A stretch of 64,000 nucleotides of DNA from Desulfobacteraceae bacterium CG2_30_51_40 (GCA_001874005.1 MNYJ01000022.1:1-64000), one strand, 5' to 3'. Counted from the first letter of the stretch, positions 38,521 to 48,213 are shown. Made by a program: numbers and translations. The notes: a model not told the origin generated them from the sequence alone.

Positions 38521-40992
38521 ATGGCAGCCAGCAATGAAAAAAAGTTTATTTTATGGTTCAGTGAGATTGGCATTGAAGACATACCTCTTGTCGGAGGTAA
38601 GAACGCTTCACTCGGGGAAATGTATCAGAAACTTGTGGAAAAGGGCATAAAGGTTCCTAACGGTTTCGCCATAACGAGTTATGCCTACCGTTATTTCTTA
38701 AGATACGCGGGCATAGAGGATGAGATAAAAAAGGTACTAAAAGGCCTTGACACGCACGACATGGAAAACCTTGCCAGGAGGGGCCGTGAGGTAAGGGATA
38801 TCATAGTTCACGCTGAGTTTCCTCCCGACCTCACCCATGCAATCTATGCCGGATACGATAAGCTGGGCAAACAATTCGGACAGGGTGGGCAGGACAACCT
38901 GGATGTGGCGATAAGATCATCGGCCACCGCCGAAGACCTCCCTGACGCGAGCTTTGCCGGCCAGCAGGATACCTATCTGAACATCAGGGGGAAGAGGGCG
39001 GTGCTGGATGCCTGCCACCGGTGCTTTGCAAGCCTTTTTACCAACCGTGCCATCTCCTACAGGCACGATAAGGGCTTCAGCCAGTTTGAGATATCCCTTT
39101 CGATAGCCGTTCAGAAGATGGTGAGAAGCGACTCGGCCTATTCAGGGGTCATGTTTTCCATAGACACGGAGACGGGCTTCAAAGACGCGGTTTTCATAAC
39201 GGCCGCCTACGGACTCGGGGAAAATGTCGTCCAGGGCGTGGTAAATCCTGATGAGTATTACGTCTTCAAGCCGGCATTAAAGATGGGCAAGAGGGCCATC
39301 ATAGGCCGGAAGGCAGGCGACAGGGACATAAAGATGGTCTATTCTCTCCAGGACGATGCCAGTGTGAGAAACGTTCCGGTAAGCTACCAGGAAAGGCACC
39401 GCCATGTTCTGGAAGACGACGAGATACTGAAGCTTGCGGAATGGGCCTGCCTCATAGAGGAACACTACAGTAATGCCGCAGGCCATTTCAAACCCATGGA
39501 CATCGAGTGGGCCAAGGACGGGGATGGAGTTGCAACAGGCACTGGAGATCTTTTTGTTGTGCAGGCAAGACCCGAGACCATCCATTCCCAGAGAGATGTC
39601 AATACCTATGAAAACTATCATCTCATGGAAAAGGGAGATGTGATAGTCACAGGCATCGCCGTGGGAACTAAGGTCGGACACGGGGCGGCCAAGGTTATCC
39701 ACGCCACCACGGATATGCAGAACTTCAAGGCCGGCGAGGTGCTTGTCACAAGCATGACCGATCCTGACTGGGAGCCCATTATGAAAATCGCCGCCGGTAT
39801 TGTCACCAACAAAGGCGGCAGGACCTGCCATGCGGCGATAGTCTCAAGGGAACTGGGAATTCCTTGCGTCATAGGGTCGGGTAATGCCGACGAACTCATA
39901 AAGACGGGAGACCTTATTACGGTTTCTTGCTCGGAGGGAGAGACAGGCGTCGTTTACAGGGGTCTCCTCAAATATGATGTTGAGAGAGTAAATTTAAAAG
40001 AACTTCCCAAGACAAAGACTAAGATCATGATGAATGTTGGTATCCCTGAGAAGGCATTTTCCCAGGGATTGATACCCAATGACGGAGTCGGGCTTGCAAG
40101 GGAAGAGTTCATCATCAATTCGCATATCGGAATCCATCCTCTCGCCCTTATCGAATACGATAAGCTGAGGGAAATGGCCAAGGGGGATCAGAGGATCGCC
40201 GGGGTGATGTACAAGATTGACCAGATTACGGCCGTTTATGAAGACAAGAGGCAGTTTTTCATAGATAAGCTTGCCGAAGGCGTGGGGAGGATAGCCGCTG
40301 GGTTTTATCCGAATGACGTGATAGTGCGCCTTTCTGATTTCAAGACCAACGAATACGAAAATCTCCTGGGTGGATTCCTTTACGAGCCGGCCGAGCATAA
40401 TCCCATGATAGGATGGAGAGGGGCCTCAAGATACTATGACGAGAAGTATATGCCTGCCTTTGAACTTGAGTGTAAAGCTCTTAGAAAGGCCAGAAGCGAA
40501 ATGGGCCTGACCAACATTAAGGTGATGGTCCCCTTCTGCAGGACTCCCAAGGAAGGTAAAAGGGTAGTTGAACTCATGAAAAAATTCGGCTTGACCCAGG
40601 GGGAAGAGGGCCTGGAGATTTACGTAATGTGTGAGATACCGAGCAATGTCATCTGCGCGGATCAATTCGCGGAGATATTCGACGGCTTCTCCATCGGAAG
40701 CAATGACCTTACCCAGCTTACTCTCGGCCTTGACAGGGATTCATCGCTTGTCTCTCACCTCTATGACGAACGAAACGATGCTGTGAAAAGGCTTGTAGCC
40801 CAGGTCATAAAGGTCGCAAAGGAAAAGGGACGAAAGATAGGAATATGCGGGCAGGCGCCAAGCGATTTTCCTGACTTTGCGGATTTTCTGGTAGAATGCC
40901 GCATAGATTCCATGAGCCTCATCCCCGATACGGCCATAAAGACCAGGCTTGCCGTCGCCAAGAAGGAAAAGGAACTCGGGATGGAGGGTTGA
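38521..40992 (+). CDS. ppsA: Phosphoenolpyruvate synthase
   Basis: IPLVGGKNASLGEMYQ; IRSSATAEDLPDASFAGQQDTYLN; catalytic His GGRTCHAAIVSRELGIPCV; IGSNDLTQLTLGLDRDS. ATG 38521 with GGAGAG SD. Confidence 0.96.
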   Translation: MAASNEKKFILWFSEIGIEDIPLVGGKNASLGEMYQKLVEKGIKVPNGFAITSYAYRYFLRYAGIEDEIKKVLKGLDTHDMENLARRGREVRDIIVHAEFPPDLTHAIYAGYDKLGKQFGQGGQDNLDVAIRSSATAEDLPDASFAGQQDTYLNIRGKRAVLDACHRCFASLFTNRAISYRHDKGFSQFEISLSIAVQKMVRSDSAYSGVMFSIDTETGFKDAVFITAAYGLGENVVQGVVNPDEYYVFKPALKMGKRAIIGRKAGDRDIKMVYSLQDDASVRNVPVSYQERHRHVLEDDEILKLAEWACLIEEHYSNAAGHFKPMDIEWAKDGDGVATGTGDLFVVQARPETIHSQRDVNTYENYHLMEKGDVIVTGIAVGTKVGHGAAKVIHATTDMQNFKAGEVLVTSMTDPDWEPIMKIAAGIVTNKGGRTCHAAIVSRELGIPCVIGSGNADELIKTGDLITVSCSEGETGVVYRGLLKYDVERVNLKELPKTKTKIMMNVGIPEKAFSQGLIPNDGVGLAREEFIINSHIGIHPLALIEYDKLREMAKGDQRIAGVMYKIDQITAVYEDKRQFFIDKLAEGVGRIAAGFYPNDVIVRLSDFKTNEYENLLGGFLYEPAEHNPMIGWRGASRYYDEKYMPAFELECKALRKARSEMGLTNIKVMVPFCRTPKEGKRVVELMKKFGLTQGEEGLEIYVMCEIPSNVICADQFAEIFDGFSIGSNDLTQLTLGLDRDSSLVSHLYDERNDAVKRLVAQVIKVAKEKGRKIGICGQAPSDFPDFADFLVECRIDSMSLIPDTAIKTRLAVAKKEKELGMEG

Positions 40993-41004
40993 CGGGGCTC
41001 TTTC

Positions 41005-41991
41005 ATGGCTATTAGGATTCTTGGAACAGGTTCGTATGTCCCTCCCAAGGTTCTCTCCAACAAGGACCTTGAGGCAATGGGTCTTGACACGACTGATGAA
41101 TGGATAGTTCAGCGTACCGGGGTGAGCGAACGCCGCATGGCTGCCCCGGATGTAACAACGGCTGATCTGGCAAAGGAGGCGTCCCTTAAAGCGCTTGAGG
41201 CTGCCGGGATGACCCCCGCGGATGTCGAGCTTATAATAGTTGCGACTATCACCCCGGATACATGCTGCCCCTCGGCGGCAAACTGGCTTCAGGCAAAGAT
41301 AAATGCCCCGCAGGCAGTAACCTTTGATGTGGCTGCCGCCTGTTCAGGTTTTATTTTCGCCCTGAATGTAGCCTCGCAGTATCTGATGACAGGGGCCTAC
41401 AGAAACGTGCTGGTGGTCGCAAGCGAGGTCATGACCAGGACCCTTAACTGGAAAGACCGAACCACCTGTATCTTGTGGGGAGACGGGGCCGGTGCCGCAC
41501 TTCTATCATCGGGGGAAAATGGCCATGAACTCCTTTCAACCCATATCCATACCGATGGAGAAAACGGGCAGGATCTGCTTCTGCCGGGAGGCGGATCAAA
41601 GACGACCCCGATATGCCACGAAAGCGTGGATAAAGGCCTTCATTACCTCAACATGATAGAGGCCAATGTGAGCTTCAGAGTGGCGGTAAGGCACTTCATA
41701 GATTCGGTCAAGGAGGCTGCCCAGCATAATGGGACAGGCATCCGGGATATTGACTGGATCATCCCCCACCAGGCCAATCTGCGCATGTTCCAGTATATGG
41801 CCAAGACACTCGATATCCCAATAGAGCGGTTCTATTTCACCCTGTACAAGTACGGTAACATCTCTTCTGCTTCCTGTGCGATCACTCTTGATGAAGCGGT
41901 GAGAGCGGGGGCTGTGAAGAAGGGGAACCTGATATGTATGCCTGTGTTCGGCGGAGGCCTCACCTGGGGCAGCGCCATGATCAGATGGTAG
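41005..41991 (+). CDS. Beta-ketoacyl-ACP synthase III (FabH-like)
   Basis: ILGTGSYVPPKVLSN; Cys in AACSGF; IPHQANLRM; YGNISSASCAI. Confidence 0.93.
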   Translation: MAIRILGTGSYVPPKVLSNKDLEAMGLDTTDEWIVQRTGVSERRMAAPDVTTADLAKEASLKALEAAGMTPADVELIIVATITPDTCCPSAANWLQAKINAPQAVTFDVAAACSGFIFALNVASQYLMTGAYRNVLVVASEVMTRTLNWKDRTTCILWGDGAGAALLSSGENGHELLSTHIHTDGENGQDLLLPGGGSKTTPICHESVDKGLHYLNMIEANVSFRVAVRHFIDSVKEAAQHNGTGIRDIDWIIPHQANLRMFQYMAKTLDIPIERFYFTLYKYGNISSASCAITLDEAVRAGAVKKGNLICMPVFGGGLTWGSAMIRW

Positions 41992-41998
41992 GGCCCCG

Positions 41999-42775
41999 GT
42001 GATGGATGTTTCAGCTTTTAGGAAACTGGGCATAGGCTTTTCGGCATCACGGGATGAGGACGGCGGTCTTCCAACACTGATTATGGTGCACGGAGCAGGC
42101 GGCAGCTCGGAGGTGTGGAGCGGGCAGGTAAGCGGCCTATCGCGCCTCGTGCAGGCAGTGGCGATTGATTTGCCGGGTCATGGAAAGTCCAAAGACCCCG
42201 CCATGGAAAGCATTGAGGCATATTCCCACTGGCTTGCCGGAGTAATCGAAAAGACGGCCGAAAAGCCGGTATTTCTGATGGGCCATTCCATGGGAGGGGC
42301 AATAACTCAGATTACGGCGATCAGGAGACCGGAGCTTCTTTCCGGGATTATCCTTGCCGCCACAGGCCCGCGGCTCAGGGTTGCCCCTCAGTTTCTGCAG
42401 GGCCTTCAGGAAGATTTCAACGCGACCGTGGAGCGTTTTCTTGGTTATGCTTACGGGCCCGAGGCTGGAGACGCCCTGATAAAGGAAGGGATAAGGATCA
42501 TGGAGGAGGCAGGCCCCGATGTCGTCTTCAAAGACCTCTCCGCCTGCGACAGCTTTGATTCGGCCAAGGGGCTTTCCGGTATTAGGATGCCCTGCCTGAT
42601 TTTATGCGGCGAAAAAGACCTCTTGACTCCTCCGGCCTTCTCAGCAAAGCTTCATGATGCCATCGCGGGCAGCACCCTAAAACACATCCCTGAAGTCGGC
42701 CATACCTTGATGATCGAAAACCCCCGCGCCTTCAATCAAATAGTGGGGACGTTGTTTACTTTTACAGTTTCTTGA
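41999..42775 (+). CDS. Alpha/beta hydrolase
   Basis: MVHGAGGSSEVW; nucleophile elbow GHSMGG; catalytic Asp GEKDLLTPP, His EVGHTLMIE. Confidence 0.9.
   Translation: MMDVSAFRKLGIGFSASRDEDGGLPTLIMVHGAGGSSEVWSGQVSGLSRLVQAVAIDLPGHGKSKDPAMESIEAYSHWLAGVIEKTAEKPVFLMGHSMGGAITQITAIRRPELLSGIILAATGPRLRVAPQFLQGLQEDFNATVERFLGYAYGPEAGDALIKEGIRIMEEAGPDVVFKDLSACDSFDSAKGLSGIRMPCLILCGEKDLLTPPAFSAKLHDAIAGSTLKHIPEVGHTLMIENPRAFNQIVGTLFTFTVS
42745..42767 (+). repeat. 23-bp repeat GGGGACGTTGTTTACTTTTACAG, copy 1
   Basis: Identical to 43844-43866; encodes the final residues of the hydrolase. Confidence 0.8.
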
Positions 42776-42823
42776 CCCTCGGCCTTTAAACTCATATATG
42801 AAGGCCAAGCCACTGAATGCCTG

Positions 42824-43843
42824 GTGCTGATAGTGAAGGAAACCTCATTAAATCTTATCATGTCTGCTGTGTTTGGCGGAAGGAAAGGTCTCAGACCTCC
42901 GGCCGGAAACCCAACCTCGGTCGTTTGCCACGGGCTCATGGATGCGAGCGGCGTATCCTTTCCGCACGCCCACACAGATGCCAGCGCCATGGCGGAGCTT
43001 GCCCTTGCAGGACACGATATCCTGGGGTTCGACACAGTGATGCCGGAGTATAGCGTGCACCAGGAGTCGGCGGCGCTGGGAAGCCATGTGGATTGGGGCC
43101 ACAGGGACATGATGCCTGATGCCAAGACACATCCGCACGCTGATTTTTCAGATATAATAGTGCCTGAAAGCCTTCTTGAGAAACCTTCAATGAAGGTGGT
43201 GCTTGATGCGATTTCAAACCTCAGGAGGCACGTAGGGGGCAGTGTTGCCATAGTGGGAAAGGTGATGGGACCATGGACCCTTTCCTATCACATGGCCGGA
43301 GTGGAGAATTTCCTTCGCCGCGTAGGAAGAAGAGATGGCGCTGCGATCAATAGGATGCTCAGGCAGCTCATGCCTGTTACCATCGCATTTGCCGGGGCGC
43401 AGTTTCAGGCCGGAGCCGATGTTGTCGTGCTGGCCGATCACGCCACTGGAGACCTTGTCGGGCCTTACCACTATAAGGAGTATCTCCTGCCGATACATAA
43501 GGAGATAACCGCGGCAATAGGAGGCCCTCTGATACTTCACGTATGTGGGAGGTGCGCGGACAGGCTTGAGCTGTTTGCCGAAGCCGGCTTTGATGCATAT
43601 CACTTTGAGTGGCAGGTGGATGCAAAGGAGGCGGTCAATAGGGTTGGCAGGAAGATGTGCCTTGTGGGCAATGTCAACAATCCAGATGTGCTTCTCATGG
43701 GCCGGCCTGAAGATGCTTACAGACAGGCCCGGTATGCCATCGAGGCGGGGGTGGGGATTATCGGCCCCGAATGTGCGATTCCCCTCCCCACCCCCATTGA
43801 AAACCTGAAAGCCATAGTCTCCGCTGTCCATGCCGGCTATTAG
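42824..43843 (+). CDS. Uroporphyrinogen decarboxylase family / MtaA-CmuA-type methyltransferase-like protein
   Basis: ELALAGHDILGFDTVMPEY; GPWTLSYHMAG; HVCGRC; GPECAIPLPTPIENLKAIV. Confidence 0.82.
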   Translation: MLIVKETSLNLIMSAVFGGRKGLRPPAGNPTSVVCHGLMDASGVSFPHAHTDASAMAELALAGHDILGFDTVMPEYSVHQESAALGSHVDWGHRDMMPDAKTHPHADFSDIIVPESLLEKPSMKVVLDAISNLRRHVGGSVAIVGKVMGPWTLSYHMAGVENFLRRVGRRDGAAINRMLRQLMPVTIAFAGAQFQAGADVVVLADHATGDLVGPYHYKEYLLPIHKEITAAIGGPLILHVCGRCADRLELFAEAGFDAYHFEWQVDAKEAVNRVGRKMCLVGNVNNPDVLLMGRPEDAYRQARYAIEAGVGIIGPECAIPLPTPIENLKAIVSAVHAGY

Positions 43844-43866
43844 GGGGACGTTGTTTACTTTTACAG
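43844..43866 (+). repeat. 23-bp repeat GGGGACGTTGTTTACTTTTACAG, copy 2
   Basis: Starts immediately after the UroD/MtaA-like stop codon; identical to copy 1. Confidence 0.8.
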
Positions 43867-43941
43867 ATTTTATGGTGGCAAAGCATGCACTACTTAGTAA
43901 AACTTGAGCTGTCAGTGCCAGTTGAAAAAAGGAGGTAATGG

Positions 43942-44709
43942 ATGGAACTTAAAAATGCCGTAGCGGTTGTAACCGGAGGAGCATCCGGTCTTGGTGAGGC
44001 GAGCGTGCGACTCTTGATTGAAAATGGGGCCAGGGCCGCCATTCTTGACGTGGCTGAGGAAAGGGCCGCGAGGATTGTTTCGGAACTAGGAAGTAATGTT
44101 ATCTTCTGCAAGACGGATGTCACTGAGGAAAAAAGCGTCCAGGCCGCAATGGACAGGACAATGGAGGCCTTCGGGGCCATCAGCATCGCGCTGAGCTGCG
44201 CCGGCGTTGCTACTCCCGGAAAGGTCATAGGGAGGGAAGGCCCTTTGTCCATAAACATCTTTAACAGGGTGGTACAGATAAATCTCATAGGGACGATGAA
44301 CGTTATCCGTCTTGCAGCTCAGAAGATGCTTGCTAACCCCCCCAACAAGGATGGAGAAAAGGGTGTTGTAATAAACACTGCATCCATCGCGGCGTTCGAG
44401 GGGCAGGTCGGCCAGGCGGCATACAGCTCTTCAAAGGCGGGGGTGGTCGGTTTGACCCTTCCCATAGCAAGGGAGTTTGCTGATTACGGTATAAGGGTTG
44501 TCACTATTGCCCCGGGGGTTTTCTGGACCCCGATGCTTGAGGGGCTTCCGGAGAAGGCTAAAGAATCCCTGGCAAACATGATGCCTTTTCCCAAAAGACT
44601 TGGAAAACCGGCAGAATACGCCCGGCTGGTAAAGGAGATAGTCGAAAATCCAATGCTCAACGGGGAAACCATTCGTCTGGATGCGGCACTGAGAATGGCG
44701 GCTAAGTAG
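43942..44709 (+). CDS. SDR-family 3-hydroxyacyl-CoA dehydrogenase-like oxidoreductase
   Basis: AVVTGGASGLGEASVRLL; INTASIAAFEGQVGQAAYSSSKAGVVGLTLPIARE. Confidence 0.9.
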   Translation: MELKNAVAVVTGGASGLGEASVRLLIENGARAAILDVAEERAARIVSELGSNVIFCKTDVTEEKSVQAAMDRTMEAFGAISIALSCAGVATPGKVIGREGPLSINIFNRVVQINLIGTMNVIRLAAQKMLANPPNKDGEKGVVINTASIAAFEGQVGQAAYSSSKAGVVGLTLPIAREFADYGIRVVTIAPGVFWTPMLEGLPEKAKESLANMMPFPKRLGKPAEYARLVKEIVENPMLNGETIRLDAALRMAAK

Positions 44710-44740
44710 GTATAACTTCCTGAATGGTCGTTCCGCATTT

Positions 44741-44856
44741 ATATGAAAATGCCCCTTCCCTTTATCCCTCCACCTTTATCGTCGAAACGTCGGGATGTGG
44801 CGGCATTATTCCATCCCCACTCGACGAGGGAGAAAGGGATGGGGGTGATTTTCATT
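44741..44856. repeat. CTCCCCC-hairpin dispersed element (copy b, internally expanded)
   Basis: ATATGAAAATGCCCCTTCCC...CTCGACGAGGGAG..GGGGGTGATTTTCATT. Confidence 0.7.
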
Positions 44857-44871
44857 GAAAATTGATTTACC

Positions 44872-44965
44872 GTGAAAATATACCCCCCACCCCGACCCTC
44901 CCCCGCGCAGGGGGGAGGGAAATCCTTGGCCTCGTAAAGTGTAGAGCCGGAGGAGGATTTTCATT
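44872..44965. repeat. CTCCCCC-hairpin dispersed element (copy c, diverged)
   Basis: GTGAAAATATACCCCCCACCCC..CTCCCCCGCGCAGGGGGGAGG...GGATTTTCATT. Confidence 0.6.
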
Positions 44966-45018
44966 AGCGGGGGCGACAAAATATTTCTGTCATGAGCGTT
45001 TAATAATGGAGAATCTTG

Positions 45019-46413
45019 ATGTCTGAGGCAACTTATCAATATGATTTGGCGGTAATAGGCGGTGGAGCCGGTGGCGTCGCGGCCGCCATCAAGGCGGGCC
45101 AGCTCAAAGGTAAAGTCCTTCTGGTGGAATCAGGAGATCTCGGAGGGCTTTGCATGAACAGGGGTTGCGTGCCATTTGCGCATTTCATGATTGCCTCCCG
45201 TATCCTGGGCGACCTGGATCTTGGAAGAGAGCTGGGCATTAAAACCGAGCGGCTCACTAAGGACTTCAAGACCCTGCTCCAGAGACAAAATGACCTGCTG
45301 GGATTCATGCGCCAGGGGGTTGCAGGCATGCTGAAAAGGAATGGCGTCGAAACGGTTCAGGGAAAGGGCTGTATCGCAGGAAGCGGAGCCGTTGCTGTCG
45401 GAGAGAAGACCTTCACCGCCCGGGCCATAATTATTGCCGCGGGAGGGCGCTGGGCAATGGAGACCCCCGGAGGGGCGCTTCCGGGCGAGGTCTTTTCCAC
45501 ATCCGATCTGATCCTTGCATCTGGAGACCTACCCAAGAGGGCTCTTCTTTTTGGAGCGAGCCCCTGGTCTATTGAGATAGCTCAGTTCTTGAGGCGTTTC
45601 GGCTCTGAGGCAAGCATCGCCACTCCTGAAAAATCCCTCCTTTCATCAGAGAGCAAGACGATAGGCACAAGGCTTACGAAGGTCCTTAAAAGGGAGGGGA
45701 TAGCCATTCATACCGGGGCCGTGATTTCGGGGGTAAAGAAGATCAAGGGGGGATGGTCCTGCGAGATAAACGATTCCAAGGATAAGGCTGCGCTGGATTT
45801 TGATGCATTGATCCATCCTGACAGAATTGCGGCCCTTGCGGGGTTGGGGCTTGAAACCGTCGGACTTGATCCTTTAGCCCGGTTTATCGAGGTAAACGAA
45901 CGTATGGAGACATCCGTCAAGGGGGTGTACGCGATAGGAGACGCGGCAAATCCCCCTAAACGGCACTATTCGCACCTTGCTTCAAGCCAGGGGATGATCG
46001 CGGCCCGAAACGCCATGGGACAGAATATCTCGTTTAATCAAAAAGCGGTTCCAAGGGTGCTTTTTACCAGGCCCCAAATCGCCTGCGTAGGCCTTACTCC
46101 CAGGCAGGCAAAGGACGCGGGCTACGAGGTCGCAACAGGCTCCGCCGCGCTTTCCATGAACCCGCTTGGGATGATCCTCTCCCAGCAGGAAGGGGCGGTT
46201 GAGGTCGTATGCGACAAGAAATACGGCGAGGTCCTGGGGATTCATATCATAGGGGAGTCTGCATCTGAGATGGCAGGAGTCTGCGCAGCGGCCATCCAGA
46301 TGGAGGCCACGGTGGAGGAACTAGCGAGGATCGTATTTCCTCATCCGACCCTGAGCGAATCCATTGGAGATGCCGCCCGTGATTGCCTGGCCCAGATAGC
46401 GCCTCTTAGGTAA
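45019..46413 (+). CDS. Dihydrolipoamide dehydrogenase-like FAD/NAD oxidoreductase
   Basis: AVIGGGAGGVAAAIKAGQL; redox-active GGLCMNRGCVP; YAIGDAANPP; FPHPTLSES. Confidence 0.88.
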   Translation: MSEATYQYDLAVIGGGAGGVAAAIKAGQLKGKVLLVESGDLGGLCMNRGCVPFAHFMIASRILGDLDLGRELGIKTERLTKDFKTLLQRQNDLLGFMRQGVAGMLKRNGVETVQGKGCIAGSGAVAVGEKTFTARAIIIAAGGRWAMETPGGALPGEVFSTSDLILASGDLPKRALLFGASPWSIEIAQFLRRFGSEASIATPEKSLLSSESKTIGTRLTKVLKREGIAIHTGAVISGVKKIKGGWSCEINDSKDKAALDFDALIHPDRIAALAGLGLETVGLDPLARFIEVNERMETSVKGVYAIGDAANPPKRHYSHLASSQGMIAARNAMGQNISFNQKAVPRVLFTRPQIACVGLTPRQAKDAGYEVATGSAALSMNPLGMILSQQEGAVEVVCDKKYGEVLGIHIIGESASEMAGVCAAAIQMEATVEELARIVFPHPTLSESIGDAARDCLAQIAPLR

Positions 46414-46426
46414 AGCAGGCTCTATC

Positions 46427-47998
46427 TTATTGCGCGACTGCAGCCTCTTTTACCGCGGCGGGCTTTTTCCTCCTTCGCCTTCTTTTTTTCTCAAGCTTTG
46501 CCGGCTCCGGCGTGTCGGGTTTCTTTCTGCTCACGGCAAGGCCGAATACCCCTCCCGGCTGAGGGCTGAAGCCGATGCCCTTTGCCTCCATCCACGAGGA
46601 GCGTCCTTTCCGCCCATCGCGTTCCTGGGCGTGGGGCGCCCTTGCCTCTCTGGGTCTTTCCGGGGGCGGCTGAGCCCCTCTTTTTCCGGCTTCGGCTGGA
46701 ACCTTGTCTACCCTGCGCGGCCCTTTCGGCGGCCTTGACCTTGTAGGCCTTTCCCTCCTTTGATGCCCCGGGACCGTAGCCCCGTCTTTGTCCTGCTTGA
46801 ACCAGTCAGCTTCCGCCCAGACAACAGGTATCTTGTGCCCCAGCCTTGTCTCGATTGGCTCCAGAAAATAAACGTCATCTTCAGAGGCGAAGGAAATGGC
46901 GAAACCCTTCTTGCCGGCCCTGGCCGTGCGGCCTATCCTGTGCACGTATGACTCCGAATCCTGCGGAAGATCATAATTGACCACATGGCTTATGTCTTCA
47001 ACGTGGATTCCCCTCGAGGCCACATCGGTTGCGACCAGTATCTTGGTCCGGCCCTCCTTGAAGTCCTTCATGATCTTGATCCTGGTCCGCTGCGGGAGGT
47101 CTCCGGTGATCGCCTCTGCGGCGTGCCCGTTCGCGTTGAGCCTGGAGGCAAGCCAGTTGACGCCGATCCTTGTGTTTACAAAAATCAAGATCCTGCTCCA
47201 TTCTTTCTTCTCAAGGAGCCCAAGGAGAAGTGGAAGTTTTTCATCTGATGCCACATGAAAGAGGCTCTGCTCAATGTCTTCAACAGTCACCTCCTCAGGG
47301 ATAGTGGAGATGAATTCAGGCATGTTCATGTAATCGTATGTCAGCGCCAGGACACGATAAGACAGGGTGGCGGAAAAGAGCATGGACATCCTCTTTTCGT
47401 AGTGCGGGAGTTTTCTGAGGATAAAGAGCATGTCCTTTGTAAATCCGAGATCAAAGAGGCGATCGGCCTCATCAATGACGAGCACCTTTATCCCGGAAGT
47501 CTTGAGCACGCCTTTTTTGATGTAATCAATCATCCTGCCCGGAGTTCCTATCACAATGTCAGCGCCTTCTCTAAGGATGTCGGCCTGCTTTGTGTAGTCA
47601 ATGCCTCCAACAACCTGTGTCATCTTGAATCCGGCGTGCCGTCCTATGGCCAAAGCGTCCTGATGAACCTGGAGAGCCAGTTCCCTGGTGGGAGCCACTA
47701 TGAGGGCTGCGGGTATCCCGGGTTGCCTGTCCTTGATGGATAACAGGCGGCTGAAAAGCGGAATGAGAAAGGCAGCGGTCTTACCTGTGCCTGTCTTTGC
47801 CTGCCCCCCTACGTCCTTCCCGGAAAGGGCGATAGGTATGACCGCTGCCTGAATGGGGGTGCAATAGACAAGGCCCGAGTCGTCGAGCCCCTTCAGTATC
47901 ACTTGAGGTAAATCCAGATCCTCAAACTTGGTCTTGGTCAAAAACTTGGGCTGTTCGGGGCGTTCTTCATATTGGGGATTTATCTGCTCTTCCGACAT
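46427..47998 (-). CDS. DEAD-box RNA helicase (RhlE-like) with basic C-terminal tail
   Basis: AKTGTGKTAAFL, PTRELALQ, IDEADRLFD, SAT, HRIGRTARAGKKG. ATG 47998 with GAGGAGAA SD chosen; longer ORF runs into a repeat. Confidence 0.93.
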   Translation of the reverse strand: MSEEQINPQYEERPEQPKFLTKTKFEDLDLPQVILKGLDDSGLVYCTPIQAAVIPIALSGKDVGGQAKTGTGKTAAFLIPLFSRLLSIKDRQPGIPAALIVAPTRELALQVHQDALAIGRHAGFKMTQVVGGIDYTKQADILREGADIVIGTPGRMIDYIKKGVLKTSGIKVLVIDEADRLFDLGFTKDMLFILRKLPHYEKRMSMLFSATLSYRVLALTYDYMNMPEFISTIPEEVTVEDIEQSLFHVASDEKLPLLLGLLEKKEWSRILIFVNTRIGVNWLASRLNANGHAAEAITGDLPQRTRIKIMKDFKEGRTKILVATDVASRGIHVEDISHVVNYDLPQDSESYVHRIGRTARAGKKGFAISFASEDDVYFLEPIETRLGHKIPVVWAEADWFKQDKDGATVPGHQRRERPTRSRPPKGPRRVDKVPAEAGKRGAQPPPERPREARAPHAQERDGRKGRSSWMEAKGIGFSPQPGGVFGLAVSRKKPDTPEPAKLEKKRRRRRKKPAAVKEAAVAQ

Positions 47999-48105
47999 AT
48001 TTCTCCTCAGTTCCCTGATTAACTTATTGTGGACTCCAATGAAATCCTGTGACATCATAGCCGCTATTTCTCTGTTTTGAAAGGGATAAAATGCAAAGGG
48101 GAGGG

Positions 48106-48205
48106 GCCGGTATCGGCATCGCAATCGAGAAGAGCACGCCTGGCTTATCGTTAAAACACGCTACCGATCCCGATAGCGACCCTGACGGCGAAAAGAGGAT
48201 AGAAA
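48106..48205. repeat. GATCGG-palindrome dispersed repeat, copy C
   Basis: ggtatcggcatcgcaatcgagaagagcacgcctggcttatcgttaaaacacgctaccgatcccgatagcgacc. Confidence 0.65.
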
Positions 48206-48213
48206 AATATTCT

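Noticed and set aside
46430-47743. Plus-strand ORFs antisense to the DEAD-box helicase (46430-46738, 46977-47258, 47255-47743)
   Set aside because: Composition follows the opposite coding strand; no motifs.
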